DNA of 64,000 nt from Peptoniphilus lacydonensis (GCF_900106515.1 NZ_FNWF01000003.1:806001-870000); one strand, 5' to 3'. Positions 31,704-40,033 are shown, numbered from the stretch's first letter. A program made the numbers and translations. The notes: a model not told the origin generated them from the letters alone.

Positions 31704-31732
31704 TTGCTTTAAGAGTAATCTTTTGATATTAT
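31704..31732 (+). promoter_or_regulatory. repressor maintenance promoter
   Basis: -35 TTGCTT (31704-31709), 17-bp spacer, -10 TATTAT (31727-31732), 24 bp upstream of the cI-type gene, which has RBS AAGGGGG. Confidence 0.65.
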
Positions 31733-31756
31733 ATGCATATATAAGGGGGTTAAATA

Positions 31757-32395
31757 ATGAATATAGGGAATAGAATAAAAAGAAAAAGACTTGAAAACAA
31801 GTTAACATTAGAAGAATTAGGGAAAAAGGCTGATGTTAGTAGAGCAACTATGCAAAGATATGAAAGTGGCAAAATAACTAACATTCCTTCAGATAGAATA
31901 GAAAGAATATCTGAAGCACTCGGTGTATCTCCTGCTTATCTCATGGGTTGGGAAGATGATAATGAACCAATTCTTGAAAATATTCCTGGTATTATTACAC
32001 CCATAAAGATGAAAAGAATCCCTATCCTTGGAACTATTTCCTGTGGCAAGCCTATTTTTGCTGATCAAAATTATGATGGATATTTTATGATAGATACCAA
32101 CCTTCCTGAAGCTGATTTTGTACTAAAAGCAAAGGGCGATAGCATGATAGAAGCTAATATTTTTGAAGGTGACTTCGTGTTTTTTAGAAAACAAAGGGAT
32201 GTAGATAATGGCACTATAGCTGCTGTTTTAATAGATGAAGAAGCTACTTTAAAAAGGGTAAATAAATCTAATGATGTGCTTATCCTGCAACCTTGCAATA
32301 AAAACTATGAACCACTTATATATTCAAAAGATGATGATAAAAATATTATAATACTTGGCCAAATGATCGGTGTTTATTCTAATAGATGCAAATAA
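31757..32395 (+). CDS. CI-type repressor (HTH + S24 peptidase)
   Basis: 212 residues. HTH_3 DNA-binding domain at about 6-62 (LTLEELGKKADVSRATMQRYESG). The LexA-like S24 domain at about 88-210 has catalytic S129 (AKGDSM) and K166 (EATLKRV). The self-cleavage bond is probably C96-G97 (TISCGKPI), where LexA and lambda CI have Ala-Gly. RecA-stimulated cleavage would induce the prophage. It is divergent from cro. Confidence 0.92.
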   Translation: MNIGNRIKRKRLENKLTLEELGKKADVSRATMQRYESGKITNIPSDRIERISEALGVSPAYLMGWEDDNEPILENIPGIITPIKMKRIPILGTISCGKPIFADQNYDGYFMIDTNLPEADFVLKAKGDSMIEANIFEGDFVFFRKQRDVDNGTIAAVLIDEEATLKRVNKSNDVLILQPCNKNYEPLIYSKDDDKNIIILGQMIGVYSNRCK

Positions 32396-32478
32396 AAATA
32401 ATTTTTTTACTTAGTTATATGTTTCTAAATATAACATACTAACTTTTTTCTTAATCGGATATATTTTAATAGAATTTT

Positions 32479-32518
32479 ATGGTTTTTTATGGTTTTTTTA
32501 TGGTTTTTTTATGGTTTT
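32479..32518 (+). repeat. short A/T-rich tandem repeats
   Basis: Four units of ATGGTTTTTT(T) start at 32479, 32489, 32500 and 32511, just after the repressor gene. TTTGGTTTTATTTGGTTT follows nearby. The tract stands between repressor and lipoprotein genes and could influence promoter spacing or read-through. Confidence 0.7.
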
Positions 32519-32601
32519 TATATCAAACAAAACAAGCAAAATTCAAAAAATTTAATGATTTTATTTGGTTTTATTTGGTTTATAAAAGAAAGGTGGTGAA
32601 A

Positions 32602-33057
32602 ATGATGATGAAAAAATTATTAGTAGTATTATTAGCTGCTATGTTTCTAGTTGCATGTGGAAATGATAAACCAGCTGAATCTAAAGCTGAAGCTGAACCT
32701 AAAACTGAACCTGAAGTTGTTACTGAAATGGGATCTGGTAATTTTTACTTGGTAAATGAAAGTGGATCCACTAAGGATAAAGAATCCATTGAGGTTATGG
32801 CAAAAAAAGATACTTCCCTATTACAAATCGGAATAGAGACTGAAGGTATTGATGGTTCTCTAGTTTCTTATATTTACATTGATGGTAACTTAGCAACTAA
32901 AGAACAACTTTCTGATAGTCAAGCTCCATTAGATTTATCTGAAGACTTTTTAAAACCTGGTGATCACCAAGTAGTTTTGAAACAATATCCGGATAATGAT
33001 GAAAAGGCTGACCCTGTTACTGTAAAGGTAGCAAATTATAAAGTTAGTGAATTATAA
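32602..33057 (+). CDS. prophage lipoprotein, candidate superinfection exclusion
   Basis: 151 residues from ATG 32602 (RBS AAAGGTGG). A clear lipoprotein signal: MMMKKLLVVLL, lipobox LVAC with lipidated C19. Next comes a repetitive acidic linker (PAESKAEAEPKTEPE, residues about 25-42), then a beta-rich extracellular domain (GSGNFYLVNESGST ... DGNLATKEQLSDSQAPLDLSEDF ... DHQVVLKQYPDND). It lies in the lysogeny cassette between repressor and integrase and runs with them, the position of known lipoprotein superinfection-exclusion genes such as ltp of phage TP-J34, though it shows no sequence likeness to Ltp. It is therefore probably made by the lysogen. Confidence 0.7.
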   Translation: MMMKKLLVVLLAAMFLVACGNDKPAESKAEAEPKTEPEVVTEMGSGNFYLVNESGSTKDKESIEVMAKKDTSLLQIGIETEGIDGSLVSYIYIDGNLATKEQLSDSQAPLDLSEDFLKPGDHQVVLKQYPDNDEKADPVTVKVANYKVSEL

Positions 33058-33096
33058 TTAAAAAAATCCTTGGCTGCCGCTAAACATACCAAGGAT
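33058..33096 (-). terminator. hairpin with minus-strand T-run
   Basis: ATCCTTGG (33066-33073) and CCAAGGAT (33089-33096) form an 8-bp stem. On the minus strand it is followed by seven T. It could stop antisense transcription into the lipoprotein gene. Confidence 0.45.
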
Positions 33097-33102
33097 AGTG
33101 TA

Positions 33103-33154
33103 GGATTATGATATAACCACTGACATTTATATTATATCATAGTCCTTATTTTTT
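33103..33154 (+). terminator. terminator after the lipoprotein gene
   Basis: A 14-bp stem GGATTATGATATAA / TTATATCATAGTCC (one G-U) with a 15-nt loop, followed by TTATTTTTTAA. It separates repressor-lipoprotein transcripts from the integrase gene, whose RBS TAAGGAG is immediately downstream. Confidence 0.7.
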
Positions 33155-33166
33155 AAGGAGTAAATT

Positions 33167-34354
33167 ATGAAAGAAAAAAATTCAAATGGCTTAGGTAGTC
33201 TTACTTATTCCATGCGTAATGGCAAAAAATATTGGACCGGTCGTGTTACTTTAGGTCAAGACTTGGAAGGTAACTTAGTTAGGAAATCATTCTCTAGCTA
33301 CAAAAAATATGATGTAATTGAAAAAATGCAAAAGGCTTTAGCTCAAACTAATATTGCTGGCTTTACTACTTCTGGCGACCGCCGCCTTGATGAATTTATG
33401 TCTTACTGGCTCTACAATATTAAAACTAAGGAAATAAAAAGCACTACTGTAGTTAGGTATGAAAGCACTATAAAATGGCATATTATGCCCTATCCTTTTT
33501 CTAAAATAAAGGTTAAAGATATTACTATTCTTAATCTTCAAAATTTTATAAATCTATTAGCTGATGGTGAAAATACATCAATTAATACTGTTAAAAATAC
33601 TTTAATATTAATTAAAAACTTCTTAGACTATACCATTGTTCTTGGTATTTTTCCTAACAACCCTGCTGATTATGTAAAAGTTCCTAAAAAGGAAAAAGTA
33701 GAAAATACTGGTAAATATAGAATATTTTCTGCTGATGAACAAAAACTTATAATAAATAATTTAGATCTTGAAGATCCTGTTGAACAAATGTTATATATTG
33801 ATTTCTTCACTGGCCTTAGAAGAAATGAAATCCGTGGGCTTCGCTGGAAAAATTATTCTGATGGAACTCTAACTATAGCTCAGCAATTAGTTAGATCTTA
33901 TAACTTTGAAAAAGATGGATCAAGAACTATAAATAAAAATTCTACTCAGGATCTAAAAACTGAAAGTTCTTTTAGGACTATTGTATTGCCAAAAATGGCT
34001 GATAATCTTCTTCAAAAAATGAAAATTAATTCTTATGAAAAACATCTAAGACTTGGAACCCCCTTTACTGATGATGCTTTTATATTCTCTGATGAATACT
34101 TAAAACCAATAGAAGAAAAGCGTGCAAATAGAAGGATACAAGCAATTTGTAGAAAAATAGGGATTGAACCTAGACCCTTACACTCAATCCGTCACTCTTA
34201 CGCTACTAGGCTTTTTGAAGCTGATGTAGATATAAAAACTGTGCAAAAACTAATGGGACATTTTGACTATAGAACTACATTGAATATTTATGTTCATGTT
34301 ATGGATGAAGAGAAAGAAAAAGCTGCAGCTGTTTTAGATGCAATGTATAATTAA
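33167..34354 (+). CDS. int: phage integrase, tyrosine recombinase
   Basis: 395 residues. The N-terminal arm-binding domain (about 8-60, NGLGSLTYSMRNGKKYWTGRVTLG) is of the AP2/Tn916 type. A SAM-like core-binding domain spans about 70-170 and the catalytic domain about 185-390. Catalytic residues: R218 (TGLRRNEI), K264, H339 and R342 (HSIRHSYA), H365 (MGHFDYRT) and nucleophile Y375 (LNIYVHV). It integrates the phage at the tRNA-Pro 3' end. Its gene ends 86 bp from the attachment core. Confidence 0.95.
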   Translation: MKEKNSNGLGSLTYSMRNGKKYWTGRVTLGQDLEGNLVRKSFSSYKKYDVIEKMQKALAQTNIAGFTTSGDRRLDEFMSYWLYNIKTKEIKSTTVVRYESTIKWHIMPYPFSKIKVKDITILNLQNFINLLADGENTSINTVKNTLILIKNFLDYTIVLGIFPNNPADYVKVPKKEKVENTGKYRIFSADEQKLIINNLDLEDPVEQMLYIDFFTGLRRNEIRGLRWKNYSDGTLTIAQQLVRSYNFEKDGSRTINKNSTQDLKTESSFRTIVLPKMADNLLQKMKINSYEKHLRLGTPFTDDAFIFSDEYLKPIEEKRANRRIQAICRKIGIEPRPLHSIRHSYATRLFEADVDIKTVQKLMGHFDYRTTLNIYVHVMDEEKEKAAAVLDAMYN

Positions 34355-34358
34355 TTTT

Positions 34359-34382
34359 GTTGCCAACTTGTTACCAACTTTT
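34359..34382 (+). repeat. integrase arm-type repeats, right
   Basis: Two 11-bp direct repeats, GTTGCCAACTT and GTTACCAACTT, in the same orientation as the pair at 2615-2638 and 58 bp from the attachment core. They start just after the int stop codon. Confidence 0.65.
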
Positions 34383-34440
34383 GAAAAAATAATAATTGTA
34401 AGTGTTGGAAGTAAGCCATTATAAAAACTTTGGTGTTACT

Positions 34441-34463
34441 TCCTCTCACCCCGACCATTTTTT
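34441..34463 (+). repeat. prophage attachment core, distal copy
   Basis: 23 bp identical to 2483-2505, representing the last part of the tRNA-Pro gene displaced by integration. No other tRNA part is present here. Confidence 0.93.
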
Positions 34464-34464
34464 T

Positions 34465-34491
34465 GAAAGACTTTGTTCTTTCTTTTTTTTT
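34465..34491 (+). terminator. original tRNA-Pro terminator
   Basis: GAAAGA-CTTTGT-TCTTTC followed by nine T, two bases after the right attachment core. Before integration this hairpin would have directly followed the tRNA gene. Confidence 0.65.
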
Positions 34492-34611
34492 GCTCAATTA
34501 AATTTCTATTCTCTTCAAAAATTTAATTTCTTTTATAAAGTTTTATACTAAAATTTTATAAAAATATTTTTTGCAAACGATCTACTTGTTGGAATTTCTC
34601 ATTTCTTTAAC

Positions 34612-34640
34612 TTGTATTTATTATATTAATGTTTTATAAT
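34612..34640 (+). promoter_or_regulatory. promoter of the CstA-like gene
   Basis: -35 TTGTAT (34612-34617), 17-bp spacer, -10 TATAAT (34635-34640), 36 bp before the start codon, with RBS AAAGGAGG. Confidence 0.6.
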
Positions 34641-34676
34641 TAAAATGAGAAATAATAAATGTAAAGGAGGATATTT

Positions 34677-36131
34677 ATGTTACTATTTATTATCGGACTA
34701 ATAATTTTATTCGCAGGCGGATTTTTTTACTCAAAATATGTGGAAAGCCAACTGCAACCAGATGACAGAGAAACTCCTGCTGTTAAAAAAGCTGACGGAG
34801 TTGACTATGTAGTAATGAGCGAAAAGAAAAATTGGTTAATCAATTTACTTAATATTGCCGGAACTGGCCCTATTCTTGGACCTATTCAAGGAATTTTATT
34901 CGGACCAATTGCCTTTCTGGCAATTCCTATTGGATGTGTTTTTGCCGGAGCAGTTCACGACTACATGACAGGTTTTATATCAATGAGAAATGGCGGATCC
35001 CAAGTCCCTAAACTTGTTGGAAAATACGTGGGAGATGGTGTTCGTAAATTTTACAATGTTGTAATTGCAATTTTATTACTTTTAACAGGCGTTGTTTTTG
35101 TTTACACTCCTGGAGATCTAATTGCCAATGATATTTTAAAAGTTGGCGCTGATTCAAATGCTATTTGGATTATTTATGCAGTAATTTTTATTTACTACAT
35201 CCTTTCAACAATTCTTCCAATCGACAAATTAATTGGTAGAATCTATCCAATTTTTGGAGCTTTTTTAATTATTTCTGCTCTTGGAGTATTCATTGGTATA
35301 TTTGCAAAGGGAAATAATCAATTAGCTTTTGCAAATGCTGGTCTACTTGCTGAACACCCTCTTGGGCAAAAATTTATTCCATCATTCTTTATCACAGTTG
35401 CTTGTGGTATACTTTCAGGTTTTCATGGTTCTCAAGTAACTCTTGTTTCTAGAACTATTAAATCAGAATCTGAAGCTAAAAGAACTTTCTACTCAACTAT
35501 GATTGCAGAAGGCTTTATAGCAATGGTTTGGGCAGCAGGTGCAATAGTTATTTTCTCTTCAGGAATGACTCCACTTGATACTGCTGGTACACTTATGGTT
35601 GGTAAAATTTCTAAATATTTTATGGGAAATATCGGAGGATTCCTTGCAATTCTTGGCGTTATTGCACTTCCTATTACTTCAGGAGATACTGCTTTTAGAT
35701 CACTAAGACTTATTGTTTCTGAAGAATTAAATATTGATCAAAAATCTCCTACAAAAAGAGCTGGACTTGCCGCCGTATTATTTATTCCTGCAATCGCAAT
35801 TCTTTACTTTGCAAAATCAAATCCTAATGGATTTAATATGCTTTGGAGATACTTTGGATTTACAAATCAATTTGTAGCAACATTTGCACTTGCCGTAGCT
35901 TCTATTTACTTGATGAATAATAATAAAAATTATTTTATCACTCTAATTCCTGGAGCTTTCTACACATTTATCGTATTTTCTTTTATATTAAATGTTAAAG
36001 GTCTTGGGTTTGGATTGCCTTTTGCAATTGCATATCCATTAGCAGGAATTATAGCTTTCCTATATGTACTCTTTATTATTAAAACTGGAAAGAAAAACCA
36101 TAACAGAATTGAATCAATGATTTTAGATTAA
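34677..36131 (+). CDS. cstA: CstA family transporter
   Basis: 484 residues and about 13 membrane helices. The family signature is clear: GTGPILGPIQGILFGPIAFLAIPIGCVFAGAVHDYMTGFISMRNGG near residues 63-108 and ACGILSGFHGSQVTLVSRT further on. CstA proteins import peptides or pyruvate during carbon limitation. This is the shorter Firmicutes form, lacking the C-terminal part of the 701-residue E. coli protein. The substrate is not fixed by sequence. It has its own promoter and terminator. Confidence 0.9.
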   Translation: MLLFIIGLIILFAGGFFYSKYVESQLQPDDRETPAVKKADGVDYVVMSEKKNWLINLLNIAGTGPILGPIQGILFGPIAFLAIPIGCVFAGAVHDYMTGFISMRNGGSQVPKLVGKYVGDGVRKFYNVVIAILLLLTGVVFVYTPGDLIANDILKVGADSNAIWIIYAVIFIYYILSTILPIDKLIGRIYPIFGAFLIISALGVFIGIFAKGNNQLAFANAGLLAEHPLGQKFIPSFFITVACGILSGFHGSQVTLVSRTIKSESEAKRTFYSTMIAEGFIAMVWAAGAIVIFSSGMTPLDTAGTLMVGKISKYFMGNIGGFLAILGVIALPITSGDTAFRSLRLIVSEELNIDQKSPTKRAGLAAVLFIPAIAILYFAKSNPNGFNMLWRYFGFTNQFVATFALAVASIYLMNNNKNYFITLIPGAFYTFIVFSFILNVKGLGFGLPFAIAYPLAGIIAFLYVLFIIKTGKKNHNRIESMILD

Positions 36132-36140
36132 TAATTTTTT

Positions 36141-36171
36141 AAAAAAGGTGGTAGGAAAGCCACCTTTTTTT
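36141..36171 (+). terminator. terminator after cstA
   Basis: Perfect 11-bp stem AAAAAAGGTGG / CCACCTTTTTT with an 8-nt loop and T-run. The next gene starts only 15 bp downstream, so it is either attenuated read-through or has its own promoter. Confidence 0.85.
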
Positions 36172-36186
36172 ATTATAGGAGGACAT

Positions 36187-36504
36187 ATGAAGTTTAAATT
36201 AAAGGATAATGCACTAAAATATTTAAATAAAAAAAGTATAAATAAAATTTTTATAAATCCAGATATTGAAACAAAAAAAGATTGTTGTGGTCTTGCAACT
36301 ATGGATTTTAATATTTCTACAAAAAGAGATGATGAGAATAGATATAAAGTATCAAAAATTTCCAACATTTCAGTTTTTTACAATCCAACTTTGGACTTAT
36401 ATTTAGATGCTAAGAAAGATGAGGAAATTGTTATTTCTGCAATTGGTATCGGAAAATTTAAAAAACTTTATGTTGAAAATGAAATAAATATAATTGAGCG
36501 ATAA
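36187..36504 (+). CDS. small protein with CC motif (HesB-like / CC-Se family candidate)
   Basis: 105 residues from ATG 36187 (RBS AGGAGG). N-terminus MKFKLKDNALKYLNKKSINKIFINPDIE, then TKKDCCGLATMDFNI with a Cys-Cys pair, then a beta-rich end. This resembles small CC/selenocysteine-motif proteins related to the HesB/IscA fold found in anaerobes. An Fe-S or redox role is possible. The usual C-terminal Cys-x-Cys of IscA is absent. It probably shares regulation with cstA through terminator read-through. Confidence 0.55.
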   Translation: MKFKLKDNALKYLNKKSINKIFINPDIETKKDCCGLATMDFNISTKRDDENRYKVSKISNISVFYNPTLDLYLDAKKDEEIVISAIGIGKFKKLYVENEINIIER

Positions 36505-36567
36505 TTAAGTCTAATATAAATAATAAAAATTTCCGAAAATATCTAACATGAAAAATTTTAATTATCT

Positions 36568-36602
36568 AAAAAACTGCAGCTATTAATAAACTGCAGTTTT
36601 TT
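36568..36602. terminator. bidirectional terminator
   Basis: AAAAACTGCAG / CTGCAGTTTTT with an 11-nt loop between two convergent genes. T-runs occur on both strands. Confidence 0.85.
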
Positions 36603-36660
36603 GAGGTATAAATTTGATATTCAAATAATTGGATTCATTAAAATTTAATTCTATTTTTTA

Positions 36661-38277
36661 TTATTTTACTAATTCGAAAGCTTTTTGAGGAACATAAACT
36701 GATTTTGTGCTATAAATTGTAAGTCCGCCAATTTCAACTTTTTCTCCATTTTTTATCGCATAATTTTTTGAAACTGGAAATATTAATTTGTCATCGCCCT
36801 TTGTTACAATAGCTTCATAATCATTTTCACCTTTAACTTTAAATTCAACTTTTGCTCCCTTTTCTTCAAAGCCTTTTCTAATTGGTTGATAAAGTTCCTC
36901 TGTTAATTTGTCAAGATCTATGTCTAAAATATCTTCTACATAACGACCTATTTCATAATTGTGAACTGTTCCCATTAATTTTTTGGCATCTTTTGCAGTT
37001 GAATAACAATATAGCCCCACATCTCCGCCAACATGTCCTCCAGTAGTCCATGCAATGTGACTTCTTTCTGAAATTACTCTTCCCATTGCAGATACTATAT
37101 CTTTTTCATTCTTTATAAAATTTAACTCTTCTTCTGTCAAATTATTTATGCCAAAATCCTTTTCCATTATTTCTTTAACATTTGATTTTTCTTCATTGAT
37201 TTCTTCAGAAGCCTTTGTCACAGAAATTTTTGCATTAGAGATAATATCAGTAAATTCATTTAAAGGTGCTTTATCATAACCTTTTGTAATATTTCTATGT
37301 CCAAAAGTAACCCCGCCGGTGCCATGGTCTGCTGCAATTAAAATTACAGTGTCACCCTTCTTATCCGCAAAGTCTTTTGCAACTTTCACAGCATCATCAA
37401 AAGCTTTAATTTCACTCAAAAGTGCAACAGGATCATTTGAGTGTGCTGCCCAATCAACTTCTGATCCCTCTACCATTAAGAAAAAACCCTTGTCATTTTT
37501 AGAAAGAATATCTAAAGATTTCTCAGTCATTTCTGCAAGTGATGGTTTCAAATTTTTGTCCCTGTCAATATCATAAGAAAAAGATTCATCTTCAAAAAGT
37601 CCCCAGATTTTATCGCCTTTAGATGATTTCATTCCATCTAAAGTATCTACATAATCGTACCCTTTATTTTTAATTTCAGAAATTAAATCTTCTTTGTCTT
37701 TTCTATTTTCCTTAGTTAAATATTTGCTTCCTGCACCAAGTACAACATTCATATCTTGATAAACTTGTTGTTCTCCAAGATCCTCATAATTATTTCTGTC
37801 TGGATTATGTGCAGAAAAATCCGCAGGTGTTGCGTGTTGAATATTTGAAGTAGATACAATCCCTGTTGATCTTCCACTTCTCTTGGCACCTTCAAGCACA
37901 TTTGCAATTGGTTGTTTTGCTCTATCTTTTTCAATTTCACAAGCTCCTGGCATTCCACCTTTAGTTGGATAAGTTCCTACAAAGGGAGACTCTGTCTTTA
38001 TACCTGTTGCCATTGCCGTACCAGCAGGTGCAGAATCTGCTATAGGTGTATTTGAATTGTTCGTTCTAACAAGTCCTGTCGCAAGATCATCCATTACAAA
38101 TTTTTTGTCTTTTGTCATCCATCTTGCAGTTGTAAGTGCTTCAACACTCATACCATCAGGTATCATCACAATAACATTTTTTGCACTTCCATAATCTTCA
38201 CTCTTAGCAAATACAAAACTTGGTGCAAGCATCGTAATTGCCAATGCAGTAGTAAGACTTCTTTTAAATTTTTTCAT
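36661..38277 (-). CDS. secreted alkaline phosphatase
   Basis: 538 residues. A signal peptide (residues 1-24, KKFKRSLTTALAITMLAPSFVFA) sends it out of the cell. The alkaline phosphatase fold is shown by metal-binding D41 (MIPDGMS), nucleophile S82 in ADSAPAGTAMATG, HATPADFSAHNPDRNNYED, GSEVDWAAHSNDP, AADHGTGGV and TTGGHVGGDV. It hydrolyses phosphomonoesters and releases phosphate. The C-terminal ~90 residues form an extra beta domain. RBS AGGAGGAAG. No lipobox or sorting motif is seen, so it is probably released. Confidence 0.92.
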   Translation of the reverse strand: MKKFKRSLTTALAITMLAPSFVFAKSEDYGSAKNVIVMIPDGMSVEALTTARWMTKDKKFVMDDLATGLVRTNNSNTPIADSAPAGTAMATGIKTESPFVGTYPTKGGMPGACEIEKDRAKQPIANVLEGAKRSGRSTGIVSTSNIQHATPADFSAHNPDRNNYEDLGEQQVYQDMNVVLGAGSKYLTKENRKDKEDLISEIKNKGYDYVDTLDGMKSSKGDKIWGLFEDESFSYDIDRDKNLKPSLAEMTEKSLDILSKNDKGFFLMVEGSEVDWAAHSNDPVALLSEIKAFDDAVKVAKDFADKKGDTVILIAADHGTGGVTFGHRNITKGYDKAPLNEFTDIISNAKISVTKASEEINEEKSNVKEIMEKDFGINNLTEEELNFIKNEKDIVSAMGRVISERSHIAWTTGGHVGGDVGLYCYSTAKDAKKLMGTVHNYEIGRYVEDILDIDLDKLTEELYQPIRKGFEEKGAKVEFKVKGENDYEAIVTKGDDKLIFPVSKNYAIKNGEKVEIGGLTIYSTKSVYVPQKAFELVK

Positions 38278-38399
38278 TTCTTCCTCCTAGGCATTATTTA
38301 AATACAATGTATCAAAGCCTTGTAAAAATAATATTTTTTATTTGTAAAATTAAAATTTTTAAAATTTAGAGGAAAAATAATTTTTAAATTTATATTAAA

Positions 38400-38430
38400 A
38401 AAGAAAAAAGACGCGAGCTAAACTCACGTC
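38400..38430 (-). terminator. terminator after the HPF gene
   Basis: Minus strand GACGTGAG-TTTAG-CTCGCGTC (one mismatch) followed by TTTTTTCTT. Confidence 0.7.
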
Positions 38431-38452
38431 CAGATTATCAATTTAGAATTTA

Positions 38453-38980
38453 TTAAACTTCGATTTTACCGTAATTTCCATCTTTTCTTTTATAAACTAT
38501 TGCTACCCTTTCACTATCTGCATCTAAGAAGACAAAGAAATTGTGATTTAGAAGTTCCATTTGAAGCACAGCTTCTTCTTCACTCATTGGATTTAATTCA
38601 AAATTTTTTCTTTTTACAATTTTATTTTCGGGTTCCTCTTGATCTTTTTCCCTTTCCATAATTTCATCAAATCTAATACTTTCATTATTTTGGTATTTTC
38701 TCTTTAATTTAGTTTTATGTTTTCTAATTTGCCTAGCAAGTGCATCCACTGCTTGATCAATAGAAGAGTACATATCATCAGTAGTTTCTTCTGCTCTAAT
38801 AATAGTCTTTGGCAAAAATATTGTAACTTCCACAGTTTGTTCTTCTCTTACAGTAGAAAATACAACTCTCGCTTCTACCTCTCCAGAAAAGTATTTGTCC
38901 AACTTGGAAAACTTTTTTTCTGCCACGTTCTTCAAAGATTCTGTAAGTTCAATATTTTTCCCAACAAAGTTCAATAACAT
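38453..38980 (-). CDS. hpf: long-form ribosome hibernation promoting factor
   Basis: 175 residues from ATG 38980 (AAAGGAGAG upstream). The longer frame begins without a ribosome binding site. The N-terminal S30AE domain (residues 1-100) shows KNIELTESLKNVAEKKFSKLDKYF and RAEETTDDMYSSIDQAVDALARQIRKHK. The C-terminal dimerisation domain (about 120-175) contains RKNFELNPMSEEEAVLQMELLNHNFFVFLDADS. The long form makes 100S ribosome dimers in resting cells. Confidence 0.93.
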   Translation of the reverse strand: MLLNFVGKNIELTESLKNVAEKKFSKLDKYFSGEVEARVVFSTVREEQTVEVTIFLPKTIIRAEETTDDMYSSIDQAVDALARQIRKHKTKLKRKYQNNESIRFDEIMEREKDQEEPENKIVKRKNFELNPMSEEEAVLQMELLNHNFFVFLDADSERVAIVYKRKDGNYGKIEV

Positions 38981-39133
38981 AAATGTCACTCTCCTTTTCT
39001 TTGTAAAATATTTACCCATTTTTTACAAAAAATATCAAATTAAAATGATTTCCTCTTAATTCTGAAAATGTACTTTTAAACTTTTTCTTGATATAATTGT
39101 GTTAAATAAAATGAAAGTATTGGATGGGATTTC

Positions 39134-40033
39134 ATGGCTATAAAAAATAAATTAGATTACAATTATAGAATTGGAATGAGAGCAATAAAAACTGCTCTTG
39201 CCGTTGTGATAGGTCTTTATATTTCACATTTACTAAACTTAAATTCTCCAATATTTGTTTCCATAGCAGCAGTATCTTCTATGAAACCTTCAATGTCAGA
39301 ATCTTTAAAAGATACAAAGAAGAGGCTGTTTACTTGCGTCTTTGGAGTTATACTTGGCTATTTAACTTCAATTATATCTGTACCACCTTTAGTAGAGCCA
39401 CTCATTGCAGGTCTTGGAATTTTAATTACAATTTATATTCTAGTAGTATTTAAAATGCGTGATATGACTCAACTATCATGTATAGTTTTTGTTGCAAGTT
39501 TTTCTTCCAATTCTGACAAAGCTTACTATGCAGTCAATAGAATTATAGGAACATTTATTGGAATAATCGTGGCCGTTTTAATAAATTATTTAATATCATC
39601 TCCAAATATCTGGCAGGATTTTATCGATGCTTCCAAAAAATGTTATCGCTCTGCAAATAGAGCTCTTAGAGAAATTATTTATGACAAAAAAACTGATTTA
39701 TCAGAATTTAATACAGATATTGCAAGTGCAAACACCCTCTATAAACTCTTAAAACAAGAGGTGAAGACTCCTTTTAATCGTGACCTATCAATTTCCAAGG
39801 AGAAAAAAATCATGTCTTTAATTGAGAGCATATCTGTAAGACTCGAAGTTATAAACAATATGAATGCAAATTATTTTAGCAATAAAATTTCTGAAGATAT
39901 AAGAAAAAGATATGACTTTGGAGAAGATAATTTTTCTAGCAACTTAGACGAAATTGACAGTGTATACAATTATCATGTCGAATATATTTTAAAATACATG
40001 GATGAACTCAAAGAATTACTTGATGAAGAATAG
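39134..40033 (+). CDS. aromatic acid exporter family membrane protein
   Basis: 299 residues. Five or six membrane helices lie in the first ~155 residues (IKTALAVVIGLYISHLL, PIFVSIAAVSSMKPSMSESL, RLFTCVFGVILGYL, IAGLGILITIYILVVF, RIIGTFIGIIVAVLINYL), then a helical cytoplasmic domain (DASKKCYRSANRALREIIYDKK...). This is the ArAE_1/FUSC-like architecture. The substrate is unknown. The gene is followed after 8 bp by a 554-residue unknown gene. Confidence 0.82.
   Translation: MAIKNKLDYNYRIGMRAIKTALAVVIGLYISHLLNLNSPIFVSIAAVSSMKPSMSESLKDTKKRLFTCVFGVILGYLTSIISVPPLVEPLIAGLGILITIYILVVFKMRDMTQLSCIVFVASFSSNSDKAYYAVNRIIGTFIGIIVAVLINYLISSPNIWQDFIDASKKCYRSANRALREIIYDKKTDLSEFNTDIASANTLYKLLKQEVKTPFNRDLSISKEKKIMSLIESISVRLEVINNMNANYFSNKISEDIRKRYDFGEDNFSSNLDEIDSVYNYHVEYILKYMDELKELLDEE

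Larger units (their letters stand above)
2483..34463. mobile_element. intact siphovirus-type prophage in tRNA-Pro
   Basis: About 32 kb between 23-bp direct repeats at 2483-2505 and 34441-34463. It contains all modules expected of a temperate long-tailed phage: lysis, tail, head, packaging, late regulator, replication, recombination, excisionase-like gene, cro/cI switch and integrase. Structural and early genes run leftward. Repressor, lipoprotein and integrase run rightward. No essential module shows a frameshift or stop other than the programmed frameshift in the tail chaperone, so the element may be inducible. The portal, capsid and protease are HK97-like, and the major tail protein is of the phi13 type. 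Confidence 0.95.

Noticed and set aside
36141-36171. Riboswitch or attenuator in front of the CC-motif gene
   Set aside because: Only a plain terminator hairpin is visible. There is no conserved aptamer-like structure upstream within cstA's end.
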